NCBI GenBank assembly: GCA_023159155.1 | Contig: JAJNNX010000018.1 | Location: 310,001 to 374,000, forward strand | Source of the DNA: Ustulina deusta | Taxonomy: Eukaryota; Ascomycota; Sordariomycetes; Xylariales; Xylariaceae | Direction: 5' to 3' | Length of the DNA stretch: 64,000 nt | Part shown: one piece after another, positions 1 through 11,680 of the stretch | Layout: each line of letters starts with the position of its first letter | Numbering within the stretch: the first letter of the stretch is position 1 | Notes under the pieces: generated by a model | Databases searched by the model: none | The model's input: the letters and a program-made list of their open reading frames with translations, nothing else | Told to the model about the DNA's origin: nothing | Translations under genes and position numbers: made by a program

Positions 1-339
1 TTCAAAAAGTTCCACCGTGCAAATTCTCTATAGACCACGTCTAGCAATTATTATCTCCGAGGTCCTGAGGTAGGTAATTCTATAGCATCTGAGCTCACCA
101 CTGCCCATATCTGAATCTCCCCTTCAAATAACGCTGATAATTGAAACTCATTGCAAATCATTTTGGAGAGAGGCAGTCGTATTTTCTCCATGCCCCCTAC
201 CTATTTTCTGATCCAAGAAATCCACTATTTGGAGAGGTAGGTATTCAGGTCCCAACCCAATTCCAACTTACTGCCAACACGGTGTAAATGCATAAATATC
301 GTCTACATGCATCATCCCAAAGGGTGAGAACGAGCGAGG
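1..339. other. intergenic, 5' flank of rrn5-like gene
   Basis: No coding potential is visible. The stretch is AT-leaning and contains short fragments of the AGGTAGGT type seen in many intergenic regions of this window. It should hold the promoter of the gene starting at 340, but I see no clear TATA box. Confidence 0.5.
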
Positions 340-2178
340 ATGACGGACACAGACTCAGACGACGAGATTATTACTAGACCGCCTATGCACAACCCACCAA
401 GCGCCTCGCCAATACGACGAAGTACGCCCGCCCATAGGAAGCGCCAGGCAGAAGGCTCCATTGCGCACACGGGTCCGCCCCCTCTCAAGCGCCGGAAGGC
501 CGAGTTCAACGGCGCGTATCTGAACCTGCTAAACCAAGACATCCAAGATGCGTCATCGGGCCTCATCAATGGCGAAGAAGGCCCCGAGTTGGGGCACACG
601 CAGCTTGGCGCGGTGGTGTGGAGTGCGGCGGAGAAAAGGGTCTACTTCGCAGCGGTGAGCCGGCTCGGTAAGGAGGACGTAGCGGGCATTTCCGCGCGAA
701 TCGGGACGAAGAGCGAGCTCGAGGTGCGGCAGTACCTGGTCTTCCTCGAGGCAGCTAAGCGACAGCCGCGCACCGATGAGGGGAGGAGGGGGGGAGCCCA
801 GCATGCGCATGCCCTGCGACCCGTCGACATCCCCGCCGCGGTGGAGATTGGCGCCGAGTGCGGCGCCATGTTGGAGACTGCCGCGGACGGGCTGTCGCTG
901 CGCCAGGGGGGCTACGAAGAGGAGGTGGAAAGGGAGCGTTGGGGCCCGTGGTGGCGCGTCACGGCGCCGCTTGCGCGGATTCTCGAAAATCGAGTCCGCT
1001 GTCAGCAACAACGACGACAATACTCTGAAACATCCCCGCCACAAACGCGGGGCGGAGAAGAATGGGGAGAAAAGTCACTATGCTCGAAGGAAGAAGAACA
1101 AGAACAAGAACAAGAGCAAGGGGAAAGGAACGAAATCTTGAAGGAATTGCCGTTTCTCCAGCTTTTCCACGTCCAGAACTGGCTCCGGCTTTCAGACCGT
1201 GTATTCATGAACTCGGCCGTCTCTGACGGCAACTGGCGCGCCGTGTCCGAAGAAGACGAACCACCTGCGATCCAAGCGACGGCGCTCTCAGACTTTCACG
1301 GGCTAGCGCTTAGTGTCACCAGGCGTTTGCTATTAGCCGCGATGTACGTGGCGGAGTCTCGTGTTCGGACGAGGAGCTTGAACGATGCGCGAAGGCGCGG
1401 GCAGCCTCGACTCAGAGTCGAGGATGTCAAGGCGGCGGCTTCCTCGCTAGGCATGACGCAGAATTCGAGGCAGTTCTGGGCACGGTGCGCGAGGAGATTG
1501 CAATTGAATGTTGTCGATCATGAGACCGAAGAAGACAATCTTACTGACCACGAGAATGAAGGCACCGATACAGATGTGGGTGAAGATATGGACATAGATG
1601 AGCAACTGAGTACCGTGGAGTCCAGTCCTGGAAATACAGAGGACGCCGACCAAGAAGCGGAAGAAAGTGACGAGGAGGATGACTACGAAATCATGAGCTA
1701 CGACGAAGTCGAAGCCGCGCTTGGCTACCCGGTAGCCGATAGCATACGGAATAGACCTAGTAATCCCGAGCCCTACGTGCTTCCTCGCGCCGAACACATA
1801 TCCAGCCCCTCAGAAGACGAGACACACAGTCAAGAATACGACGAGGAAAACGAAGAGGGACGCACAGAAGAAGAAGAAGAAGATGATGATGATGATGAGG
1901 ACGATGAAGATGATGATGAAGATGACGACGACGGTTTAAACGCAGATTCTATAAAGAAAGACATAGAAGAAGCAACGATATCTCTGGCGCCCATCGAACA
2001 CACCGACGACACGGACACGACACCAGCCCGACGGGCTCTGAAATCCTGGATCCGCGCCGAGCATAGACTGGAGCGGGACGCCGAGCGCCTGGATCTGAAA
2101 GCCAGCGCAGATGCCGAGACGAAGCTATGGGCTATGCTTCGCGGCGACGGCAACCTGAGAAGCAAGGGACAAGGCTAG
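340..2178 (+). CDS. rrn5: Pol I upstream activation factor subunit, Rrn5-like (SANT domain)
   Basis: This is a single-exon protein of 612 residues. The basic N-terminus leads into a segment reading YLNLLNQDIQDA and then, at about residues 93-136, a SANT/Myb-type helix bundle beginning WSAAEKRVYFAAVSRLG. That combination is what I know from fungal Rrn5, the SANT subunit of the UAF complex that recruits RNA polymerase I to the rDNA promoter in the nucleolus. The C-terminal half is strongly acidic and includes an almost pure Asp/Glu run of about 20 residues near 507-530, encoded by a GAA/GAT microsatellite at roughly 1867-1932. Acidic tracts fit a rDNA transcription factor but could also be simple codon-repeat expansion. 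The gene converges on the SWI/SNF subunit gene downstream, with 505 bp between the stop codons. The family assignment is inferred from the N-terminal third, because the rest is low complexity. Confidence 0.72.
   Translation: MTDTDSDDEIITRPPMHNPPSASPIRRSTPAHRKRQAEGSIAHTGPPPLKRRKAEFNGAYLNLLNQDIQDASSGLINGEEGPELGHTQLGAVVWSAAEKRVYFAAVSRLGKEDVAGISARIGTKSELEVRQYLVFLEAAKRQPRTDEGRRGGAQHAHALRPVDIPAAVEIGAECGAMLETAADGLSLRQGGYEEEVERERWGPWWRVTAPLARILENRVRCQQQRRQYSETSPPQTRGGEEWGEKSLCSKEEEQEQEQEQGERNEILKELPFLQLFHVQNWLRLSDRVFMNSAVSDGNWRAVSEEDEPPAIQATALSDFHGLALSVTRRLLLAAMYVAESRVRTRSLNDARRRGQPRLRVEDVKAAASSLGMTQNSRQFWARCARRLQLNVVDHETEEDNLTDHENEGTDTDVGEDMDIDEQLSTVESSPGNTEDADQEAEESDEEDDYEIMSYDEVEAALGYPVADSIRNRPSNPEPYVLPRAEHISSPSEDETHSQEYDEENEEGRTEEEEEDDDDDEDDEDDDEDDDDGLNADSIKKDIEEATISLAPIEHTDDTDTTPARRALKSWIRAEHRLERDAERLDLKASADAETKLWAMLRGDGNLRSKGQG
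1867..1932 (+). repeat. GAA/GAT trinucleotide microsatellite inside coding sequence
   Basis: Imperfect GAA, GAT and GAC triplets run for about 65 bp and encode a Glu then Asp tract. Because the unit is three bases long, length changes stay in frame. Confidence 0.7.
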
Positions 2179-2683
2179 AGTTGCGAACGGTGAAGGCACG
2201 GGGAAAAAAAGAATCAGGATAAACTGCCTGGAGATGAGTTCGGGAAGGACTACACTAGAGGAGCAATTCTAGTTTACTGATTGGCTGGCAGATGATGGGT
2301 TAAATCTGTTGATGCATATTTAAAAGGCATAGGTAGGTGCTCTGGAACGATTTTGCTATGATGAAGGATGAATTGTATCCTCGGACCAAAAAAAAAAAAA
2401 GATCGGTCGGCAGCTATCGACTTCATTCACTAAAACCTCTTCGCTGCCGTCTTATGGTGGTGGTACATTTTATTGATAGTGCTATCTCTGACAGACAGGA
2501 AAAACCAGTGTACTGTGCCAGGAACCCTGGACGAAACGCCGTGTTAGAAACAAAAACACTCAGAAAATGAAACATAAGCCCAGGCCTTGTCCCGTACAAA
2601 ATTCCCATAATTCGCCGCCTGCACCTTACCGCTCATACCCACGCCCCTGTCGTAGAGTAACAGAACTTGGCCCCCAAAGCCCT
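2179..2683. other. convergent intergenic region
   Basis: This lies between the stop codons of two convergent genes. It contains a 12-13 nt A run near 2388 and no supported gene, and presumably holds both 3' UTRs. Confidence 0.5.
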
Positions 2684-4850
2684 CTAGGCTTCGTAGCTCT
2701 TGATAGTTCCATCATTGCTCAGAGGCTGAACTGCACCCATAGCTGGAGTGGACATGAATGTCAGGCCGTTGCCATTGATTTCAGCAGCCTTGAAATCACC
2801 TCCAGATCTCAAACCATCTTGGGTTTCGCGGACCCGTCTTTTAAATGCCAAGCGGTCTAGAAACAGTTGCTGCCTGCCTCGCTCGAGCTCCCGTCGCTCG
2901 GCCTGCAGAATACCCTCCATTTCATCAAAATACTTCAGTTTTAACTCCATCTTCTGGAGGGTAACATTGACTGCGGCGGATAAAAGGCGAGTCATTTCGC
3001 GTTCTTCGTGGGATGCTAGCCCTCCAGCTCTAGCACCCATCGCTGCGAGTGGTATGCTCGCAACGGTGTTGGTAGTCGTGGTAGTGGTAGTCGTCGTTGT
3101 TGTTTCTTGAAGAACATCGATCTCCATTGAGTCGCTTTCTTTCTCCTTCCCTTTCCCATTCACCTTTGCCGCATCGCCACCTTCAATCCGTTTACGAAGT
3201 CCCAGCTGAAGCTCCTCGACGGACCTCTTGGCAGCCGCTGCAGTTGTTTTTGGATCTGCAAGACTTGCAAGAAATCCAATGACAGACATAACGGGATTAT
3301 CAGCGTGGCTGAATGGAAGGAAGCCACCGTGATTCCCTAACATGGACAGACCTGTCGGAGCTCGAACGGGGGCCTCTGATTCAAGATATTTGTCCTCGAT
3401 GTCCAACTGAAGGAATTGCAATACACATTCTTCTCTGGTCCGAGTTCCAACATGCTCTGCGATTTCGGACCAATCATCATCATATTTCTCTAATCCTTCG
3501 AGAAGACGGAGAATTTCTGCATCACTCCATGGAGCATCGCGGTCGAGGATCGTCGAGTAAGTTTTGTTTTCCATGCGAACAAATTGGTTATTCATCATGT
3601 TGTGAGGTATGCGCCCCTCCAAGAAGCAGGTCGGGCAAACTTCGCTCTTAGACTTGTCTGGAGACTTTGCTTCGGGGAGGTGGTAATAGACACGTGTGCA
3701 GTCAATTCCACAGTTCTGGCAAAAGACTTTGGCGACGGGTCCCTTCAGACCATCATCAGTACCGTTAGCAGTAGATTCACCGTTGGGTTTACTCTCTGTT
3801 TTAGTAAGTTTTGTTCCTTTTGCACTAGATTCGTAAATGTTGCGGCCAATCTCGAGATTTCGCTCGCCAGCAGCAGTAGCCGCTGTATGGGCTTTCTGAT
3901 CTGTGTCTTGATTCTTCTTGCCTTCCAGTATAATTGGATCTGCTGCAGGTTGCCAAGGCTGAAGTCCGCGGGGTGTATCACATATCACTTTGAAATGTCC
4001 GGTGAACGGGGGTCCAACTTGAGAAGGCCGCTGATCCGCATCGACCTACATGTTGTGAGTACGCGATTTAAGACATACGTGGCGGCAGATAGTACCTGGT
4101 AATTGATCAAACCCCACTGCTCTAGAAAGGCATGCACACGCATTATGGCACACACATCACCGGCTAGATTGCGTCGGCATGCAGTGACGGTCAGATATTC
4201 CACGGGGTTTAACCGGTACGTGTTGATCATAAAGTCGCGGTAATCCTTATAGACATGGGGTGTCTTGCTCCGATTCCGGCTGTTGAAAAACTCGGGCAAC
4301 GCCTTGCGCTCGATATTGTTGATATCGTTCATATCGAACCATGTGCTGTAACTCGGGAGTACAATGGCGTGGGTTTGAGAGATCAGGTGTTCCCGCGCAG
4401 CATTTTCGATGCTTTCTTTGGACTTGGCTTCCTGTACCGCGCCCTCCGCGCCCGTTGCGCCGTCTTCCGCATCCTTCCCTGCTTGCTCCTTGTCCTTGGG
4501 CGCGGCGGGTGCCTCGCCCATTTCCTCGTCTTCCTTAGCTAGAGTGGATTCAGCGGGTGGTGCAGCAGGCGCATCGAGGGGGTTATCTGAAGTACCCGTG
4601 GGCGCAGGAGTAGAACTGTCTTGCTTGATGACAGGCTCGGTTGATGGGACCTCGGACATTTGGATATCTGCTAGACGCATGAGTCTCCCGCCTTTGCAGG
4701 TCGCATCAACACAGAAGACATCCAGGACTCACCATCTGCCTGTCCGGGCGCGGAAGCTGCATCAGATTGGAGATGTGGTTGCGCGAGGATCGGGTTGCCG
4801 CTAGGTGAAGCTCCATTGGCGGGAGAGCCATAGCTGACATTCTCTTCCAT
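2684..4850 (-). CDS. ssr2: SWI/SNF and RSC complex subunit, Swi3/Rsc8/Ssr2 type (SWIRM-ZZ-SANT)
   Basis: There are three exons: 4850-4733, 4670-4096 and 4045-2684. The introns are 62 bp (GTGAGT...CTAG) and 50 bp (GTACTA...TGTAG). The joined frame gives 684 residues. Domains in order are a disordered acidic N-terminus, a SWIRM domain at about 140-232 (starts [17 protein letters not shown]), a ZZ-type zinc finger with CQNCGIDC and CPTC at about 320-360, a SANT domain at about 385-430 ([21 protein letters not shown]), and a C-terminal Leu/Glu-rich helix that normally dimerises. This is the full architecture and usual length of fungal Swi3/Rsc8, a scaffold of chromatin-remodelling complexes in the nucleus. 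A Thr homopolymer run lies near the middle of the third exon. The start is the ATG at 4850; the frame opens six bases earlier, without an ATG. Confidence 0.93.
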
Positions 4851-5506
4851 CTTCAAGAATGTTGGAGCTCTGGTCGGAAATAAGACACGGCGAGAAGGGG
4901 GGGCCCGAGGTGACGAAGGATTTCAGATTCAGAATTGAATCTCGCGGTGTCGCGGTTATTAAATTCTATCTGTGGCGAGTCATTAAGGAGCGGAAGGGCT
5001 ATAATGACAATAGCAGCCTCTATAAGTAGTTGTGAGTTGATAGAATCTCGAACTGGATATGCGATGAGGCTGGATCGATCGCGTGTTTGGCTGGGGAAAT
5101 AATTTCAGCGCGACTGAGCAGTCACTAAGTTAGGTTGGTAGAACTGGCCAAGACAGCGCTGGGGAAGTGAGTCCTGCCTGGTCCGAGCGTTTACAATTAC
5201 TCATCAGTATGTCCGTTGTACACAGACTAGTACCTACTATACCTCTAGGTAGACCACCCACTCTCCAGTGGTTGTGGATCACGTGCGTTATGCATGGCAC
5301 AGGTATACTAGACCCGCTTCCCGCTACCTACGGTACTGTACAACCGCTAACCTCGGCGGGTAGTCAGCAGCCGAACATGGGCCGTGGACAGCCGCAGCTC
5401 GGGATTGATTGGCTTTAGTACTGCGCTGATGAATTAATGAATCTCGACCTTCGACCTTCGAGATCTGTATTGTTGGGACGCGATACTCCAACCGCCAAGA
5501 AGCGAA
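4851..5506. promoter_or_regulatory. divergent promoter region (ssr2 / ETFA)
   Basis: This is a 656-bp intergenic region between two divergently transcribed conserved genes, so it must contain both promoters. I see no convincing TATA box. It contains TACCTA/TAGGTA fragments near 5230-5250 and no credible coding sequence. Confidence 0.6.
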
Positions 5507-6631
5507 ATGTTTTCGGTTGCCAGACGAACAGCCCTTCGCGGCGTCACCTCCCTGCCACGATCTACCTCCGCCTTTACTAGCCCTTTCAGTCCATGTGCCC
5601 TCCAGCGGTTGCTGTCGTCATTGGCGATCCTCGAACAACGCGAAGGCCAGCTGAATCACGGATCTTTAAGCGCAATAACCGCCGCCAAGAAGATTGGAGG
5701 GCCAGTCCATGGTTTTGTCGCCGGAAGCAGCATCAAGTCAGTTGCAGAGGAAGCTGCCAAAGTCGAAGGCGTCGAGAAGATCATTGCCGTAGACAATGCG
5801 GCTTACGACAAGGTACTGACTATGATTCAATTCTCGTCGCATCTGCCCCGTCTGTCGGACCTGGGCTCACTTGTTTCCTTGTAGTGCCTTCCGGAGAACT
5901 TCGCTTCTTTGGTCGTTGAGAACATCAAGAAAGGAGGCTATACCCACGTCATCGCGGGGCACACAGCTTTCGGGAAGAACCTGATGCCCCGTGTTGCCGC
6001 ATTACTAGATTCGCAGCAGATCTCCGATATCACCGCTGTCGAGAGCGAAAACACATTCGTGCGGCCGATATACGCCGGAAACGCGATTGCAACGGTCGAG
6101 TCATCCGATTCCATTAAGATAATAACAATCCGAGGCACTGCTTTCCCCGCTGCCGGGGCACAAGGCGGCTCGGCTGCCGTCGAGGATGGTGTCGATCCCA
6201 AGTCAGAAGCTCTGGCCGAATGGGTTTCAGAAGATTTGGCCAAATCGGACCGCCCAGATCTAGCAACTGCTGGCAAGGTCGTCTCCGGCGGACGGGGCCT
6301 CAAGTCTAAAGAAGACTTTGACAAGATTATGCAACCACTTGCTGACTCAATCGGGGCCGCAATTGGCGCGTCTCGAGCTGCTGTGGATAGCGGGTATGCG
6401 GACAACAGTTTGCAAGTCGGTCAGACAGGCAAGGTTGTCGCACCTCAGCTGTACATGGCCGTGGGTATTTCCGGCGCAATCCAGCATCTAGCCGGTATGA
6501 AGGATAGCAAAGTCATTGCGGCAATCAACAAGGATCCCGATGCACCGATATTCCAAATAGCTGACGTAGGGTTGGTCGGCGATCTATTCGAAAAAGTTCC
6601 AGAGTTGACAGAGAAATTGAAGAGCTCATAG
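5507..6631 (+). CDS. ETFA: electron transfer flavoprotein alpha subunit, mitochondrial
   Basis: There are two exons, 5507-5812 and 5885-6631, with a 72-bp intron (GTACTG...TTGTAG), giving 350 residues. The N-terminus is rich in Arg, Ser and Ala, as expected for a mitochondrial presequence. The C-terminal half has the ETF-alpha FAD-binding signature: [11 protein letters not shown], then [11 protein letters not shown], then [20 protein letters not shown] and [14 protein letters not shown]. The length matches the family. With the beta subunit it accepts electrons from acyl-CoA and other matrix dehydrogenases and passes them to ETF:ubiquinone oxidoreductase. Its stop codon lies 74 bp from that of the convergent arh1 gene, another mitochondrial FAD electron carrier. 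Confidence 0.96.
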
Positions 6632-6705
6632 TCTAATAAATACAAGATAGATGTAACAATGGTCCGTGAGGGTATGGTTATTTTATTCTATTTTTCCCTC
6701 TATTT

Positions 6706-8419
6706 CTAGCGACCAGCAGCTAGCATCTCACCTATGCTCGTGAACTTTTCCCTTTCCTTTCCAACCAGCAGGCCACGTGCTCTCTCTGCTTTGTCTATCT
6801 TCTTCCAGTGTTCCCACTGGATGACTCGACATTTGTCCTCGTCAACCTCGGTACGCAGCCCTTCCCAGCCATGACTCTTCTCCGAGTTAAGGCATGGGGT
6901 TCCGGCATTCCAGTCAGCAACAATGGCATCACCGGTCGAGAATGCATCCTCCATTGTTGACGCGATGACGCCTGTAGGGCCTCTCTTTACCCATCCGGTG
7001 CAGTACGCCCCAGATAGAGGAATTGTTTCGCCATTGTTCATCACATTGTTTTGAGTGCTTTGTAAGACGCGACCAAACCCATCATTCTGAATTACGCCCT
7101 TTCTGTGGTCAAAAAGGATCCCTGCCTCAGTAAAACCGGGTAAGGCAACCGACTTATAACCAATGGAGCGAAATACTACCGACGATGGAATTTGTAATTT
7201 TTCGCCTAGGGTTTGGACACTTGAAGTTGAATCGAAAGGTGACGAAAGTGAAGTCCGTTCGAACACCGTGCTCTGCACGTTGCCATCTGGCGTGCCTTTG
7301 AACTCGGTGGGCGATAGACAGAAATCGAGCGACCATGACTTGTCTGATTGCTCGGGTCGACTGGCTGAGCCTTTCGCCAGGACCTCCATCAACCGCCGCC
7401 GAGCTCGAGGTAACTTGGATAACTCATCTGGCAAAAGAGTCATATCGACTGGATGGAACGAAACCGCATGCAATTTCATCAGCTCTCGCACCTCTTTAAT
7501 AGTAAAAGCCGCCTGGAAAATTCGTTAAATTGCTGGCATAAAAGGGGTACCAACTTAATGGAACACACCTGCATCGGACCCCTCCTCCCGACTATATGCA
7601 CCCGCTTAATACGGCTTTTGGATAGCGTTTCTATGGCGAAGTCGGTAATATCTGACTTTCGCAACACATCTACGTTCTCTAGCATCATCCTCGCGACATC
7701 CAGCGCAACATTTCCCTGGCCAATGATAACTGCTTCCTCGCCCTGCGTCAGATCCGGAGCCAAATCAGCATACTCGGGCAGGCCGTTATACCAGCCAACG
7801 AACTCTCGTGCCGAGTAGATGCCCCGTAGCTCAGACTCTTTAGGAATTCCTAGCTTCTTGTCTTTTGAGGCGCCATACGCGAACACTACGGCGTCGTAAT
7901 GGCGCATCACAGACGCCAGCGGGATCGTGCATCCTTGGAAATGATCACCCTGATTGCCGATGGCCACATTGCCAATGAAGGTGAAATTCGGGGAGCTAGC
8001 CACCTCCTCGAATTTGTCTTGGCAGTTCTAGTGGCACCAGGTTAGTCCAAAGCCTTTCAATTGTGTCATTGGATAGCGGGGAAGAGGTTATGTCATGATA
8101 CCTTAACTTCGGGATGGTCTGGGGCAACGCCAAATCGCACCAGACCAAAAGGCACTGGTAATACCTCAAACATATCTACCTTGGCCTGCTGTATCCTCGA
8201 CATAACCCTGTAAGACGTATAGAAGCCAGCTGGGCCGGAGCCAACCACAGCCATACGAAATGGCCGGTCATTGCGACTCGTGGCATACGAGCGTCGAGTT
8301 ATGATAGACGATGATTTGATAAGCCCGGGGTTTCTTCTACTGACGGCTTGGTGCAAGCAGGCACTGCGACGCCATGTTTGGGCAAGGGACGTCATTATCG
8401 TAGAAACCGAGCTAAGCAA
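6706..8419 (-). CDS. ARH1: NADPH:adrenodoxin/ferredoxin oxidoreductase, mitochondrial
   Basis: There are three exons: 8419-8102, 8027-7569 and 7512-6706. The introns are 74 bp (GTATCA...CACTAG) and 56 bp (GTGTGT...TTCCAG), and the product is 527 residues. A mitochondrial presequence (Arg/Ser-rich, about 45 residues) precedes the FAD-binding Rossmann motif MAVVGSGPAGFYTSYRVM. This is followed by VLPVPFGLVRFGVAPDHPEVK, typical of adrenodoxin reductase. The NADP-binding motif VIIGQGNVALDVARMML is in exon 2, and the C-terminal GWVKRGPTGVIASTMEDA motif is in exon 3. Arh1 passes electrons from NADPH to mitochondrial ferredoxin for Fe-S cluster, haem A and related synthesis. The frame also has an internal Met eight residues in, so the exact start is uncertain. 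Confidence 0.96.
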
Positions 8420-9119
8420 AAAAAAGAAACGAACCTTGAAATCAATGCGATTTTCGGAAGAATCGTAATCATGCCTCAGTCCAATACGGTAATCGAATTG
8501 AAATACCTAGGTACCTATTCGAATTCTCATGCTTAACTTGTTCTGAATTAGGTAAGTAGGAACCTACCATAACACACCCGAGCTTGCCGGAGTTCTACCT
8601 ACTTCCTAGTGTGAAATACAGTATATATACGCCATTACTTATAATATTCGCACTGTATGTGTATCACCACTACTTCACTATACCCGCCCAAGCCTTAGTC
8701 CATCTACACTACACTATCGACATTTCATAGAACCGACAAGTTTGGGCTACCTACTTCGGCTAAGCAGCACTTCTCCATCTTTGACCCGCCATTTCCGATA
8801 GGAGGGTCTACAATAGGTACCTAGACTATCTAGGTCGTGAAGTGACAAGATACTAGTACAAACTTGAAGTCCTATAATTAGCACAGTACCTGCATATAGC
8901 CAGGATGGTGATACCCGACGTTGCCATGGAGACCGTGCTCCACTCGATTCAACAACACGTTTGCATCACACGAACTGTGCAGCAGCGAACGTCACAGCCA
9001 TTGAACACTTTCCCTATAACTTGAATCCACACAACAGTGAGACAGTCCATCCCAACAGCCACCCTACCCACCATCTTGCGAGAAGCATCCAGCCTCGCTG
9101 GAATAGGTCATTCGCAGAC
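8420..9119. promoter_or_regulatory. divergent intergenic region with CCTAGGTA-type motifs
   Basis: About 700 bp separate arh1 from the membrane-protein gene, and both promoters must lie here. Several ACCTAGGTA/AGGTACCTAG motifs occur at about 8505-8520 and 8815-8835. A TATATATA-like sequence is at about 8620. No supported gene is present. The open frame running into the ATG at 9120 from upstream is judged to be 5' UTR. Confidence 0.5.
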
Positions 9120-11122
9120 ATGGGGGCTCAACAACCCTACCAGTACGACTCAGCCCGTCGCGATTCGCGGTTACCACAGAAGGAGTTTGACCCAAAGGCT
9201 GTCACGAGGGCGAGCTGGGAGGTGAAGCCCAAGAAACCCAAGAAGAAAGGCCCCCTCGTATCCTTCGGCCGACATCCCGAGTATGTCTCTGCTCTGCTCT
9301 ACCGTCTGTAGTGTGATCTCGACATTTTGTCGCTGATATCTTGTCATCGTAGTGCTCATGCCGTGCCCACTGGCCGCACATACAATTTCCGGCCTATGAG
9401 TGATGCCACAAAATGGTGGATTAGATGGACGAGATACCTGCAGCTCTTGCTGCGTGCCTTGGAACTAATCGCCGGAGCTGGACTCCTTACGCTCATGATT
9501 CTCATCTCCAATGTAATGGCACTAGCAGCATGGATCTTGCGCATTGCGGTATGATTATCCCGACCTCAATGATCCCATGGCTTCGCGAAGTGAACCTGAC
9601 GTAATTATAGCCTGGCGTTATTGTCCTCTGTAGCGCCTACGCCATCCTACACCTTGCCAGACCAGCACGAGCAAGGCCACCCGCTTCCTCGGCTGCGTAC
9701 CAGTTATTCGCTGGCGTCACTGACCTAGCCATCTTGGCTTTCTATGCTTTTGGGGTCATCACGGTGTCTAAGGAGAGCGACACCTGGGATACGATCCTGG
9801 ACGACAAGACTCTACTCCCGATATTCATCAAGTCTGAGTACTACGGCCTTCTTGCCACAATCGGCCTTCATGCAATATCACTCGGCATATCCATTTACTT
9901 GGGTCTTATGTTTAGACGCATCGCCAACATGCCACCTGACATGAACCCTCTAGAGAGTAATCTAACATCCCGCACGAAGCACAAGCGCAACAAGTCTTCA
10001 GTGGCAAGTAGCTATACCACCATGTCGGAGAGTAGTAAGCGAATATCGACGCCTCTCGAGGAGCACCGTCGTTCTGGAGCGCCCTACGAGGACCTATCGA
10101 GACCACCGAGTATTCCTTTCATGCACACACGCAGGGATTCACAGGACTCGTTCAGCTCGTCGAAACGCGACTCTCGCGTCGATCTGCCCAGCCGGCAATA
10201 CCAGATCACACCCGGCAACTCGCCTCGCAACAGCATCGTTTCCGTCGCTGATCAAAAGCGCAAGTCGAACCCCAGGCTAGCACAGCGTGGTAACTATATG
10301 GAGATCCCACTCAACGAGACAGGCTCGCCATCCTCGTCTCGGCCGAGTAGCATAGTGAACTCGCAACCAATCAACGCCTCACCAACGCGAGTCGCAAAAT
10401 TTACAGAAGCGTGGTACGCTTCAGAATCGCTCATCAACCGCACGCAACAGCGGCAGCGCGTCATGAACGCAAGCGAGCGGACAACGGCTGAGAGATCCAA
10501 GGCTTACGAGGCGTTGAACCAACGGTATGGAGCAGACAATGACTCGGATTCAGAGCAGGAGAATGCGATGCGTCCCGACGATGTCTCAGATCCCGAAGAC
10601 GACGATGGGCCGATCAACGTCTTCGGCAACATGCACCCCAACCCATTGCGCCTGAACCCTCACAGCACTACCGCATCGCGGCAAAAGACGCCCATCGAGC
10701 TGCAGGACTCTCTGCCATTGCATCCAGCGCTCATGGAAATGAGCTCGAACCGGCGCAGTGTGAGCGGTAGCCAGGACATTGCGGATGCGCAATCTGCCCC
10801 GGCTCCAGCGCCAGCGCGCCGGCCAACAATACTCGGGGTCTGGGGCCGCGCTAAGGGGATCAGGAACTCGTCCATCCAAGCCGACGACCAGTTCTATTCA
10901 AAACCGTACGGCGAGCTGAAGAGCGCCACGCCGCCTATCATGTATGGCGGAGAGAATGGCACCAAGGCCACAGACGGCCGGCAAGTCTCGTCCGGGAATG
11001 ACTATGACCTGGGCAGTGCTGCGAATCTGGGATATCGCCGCAAGGTGAGTGGAGTGGCGGCTGAGGAGGGCATGGCGGGTCCGACTTCAAGGTATTCACG
11101 ATACAGCGTGTTGAACGAGTAA
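9120..11122 (+). CDS. four-helix membrane protein with long disordered tail, function unknown
   Basis: There are three exons, 9120-9280, 9353-9548 and 9611-11122, with introns of 72 bp (GTATGT...TCGTAG) and 62 bp (GTATGA...TTATAG), giving 622 residues. The N-terminus is basic and cytosolic-looking. It is followed by four hydrophobic segments, starting at about residues 78, 120, 147 and 188. The first begins LLLRALELIAGAGLLTLMIL and the last is in the LATIGLHAISLGISIYLGL region. The remaining 400 or so residues are Ser/Pro/Arg-rich and disordered, with an acidic patch near 470. The four-helix arrangement resembles MARVEL-type fungal plasma-membrane proteins, but I do not see a diagnostic motif, so I give no symbol. 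The first ATG of the proper frame after the 5' leader was chosen because it precedes the conserved-looking basic N-terminus. Confidence 0.75.
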
Positions 11123-11680
11123 ATCGAGCGCTTTCCGTGAGTTAGAAAATGTGTGACGGGGAATGTAGGCGAGGTGGCGTGGTTTTTGATTTTACGATTC
11201 CCAATGGTTGCTGGTTTTATCTCGGGCGTTTGCAGTGCAGTCCTGTACTTGATATTGGACTTGGGTTTGGATATATTGAAAGATAGGGGCGTGCAGAAGG
11301 CGGAGTGGCAGTCATCATGTAAAGTAGGATTGGGCTCGTTGGTACGACGCACACAAGTGAACATTGGACGGTGAATGGAACATGATGTATTTATTTCCCG
11401 CCGATATTCTGATCGAAGAGGGAAAATGAATGGTCTAATTATGCGGTCGAGAAAAGCCCCAATTCTAAAACTATAGGTAGTCTGTCTATCAGCGGTTAAA
11501 TTCATCATCCCGCTTTCCCAGGTCCCGAAACTCCATAGACCTTGTAAATCGCACCCCCCACCCCCCCTCCCCTCCCCGGGGCCCCCCCTTTCTACCGTTC
11601 TATATGCTTGCTTCCTCCACGGCAGCGCTATGTCACGACTGATCAACACAAGAGGCAAAAATCTCTCTTTATCCACCTAT
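11123..11680. other. convergent intergenic region containing a C-rich tract
   Basis: This holds the 3' flanks of two convergent genes. A strand-asymmetric C-rich stretch occupies 11553-11588, and no gene is supported. Confidence 0.5.
11553..11588 (-). other. G-run tract, candidate G-quadruplex
   Basis: On the minus strand this reads as four or more consecutive runs of four to seven G residues separated by one or two bases, which meets the usual G4 pattern. It sits between two convergent 3' ends. Confidence 0.55.
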
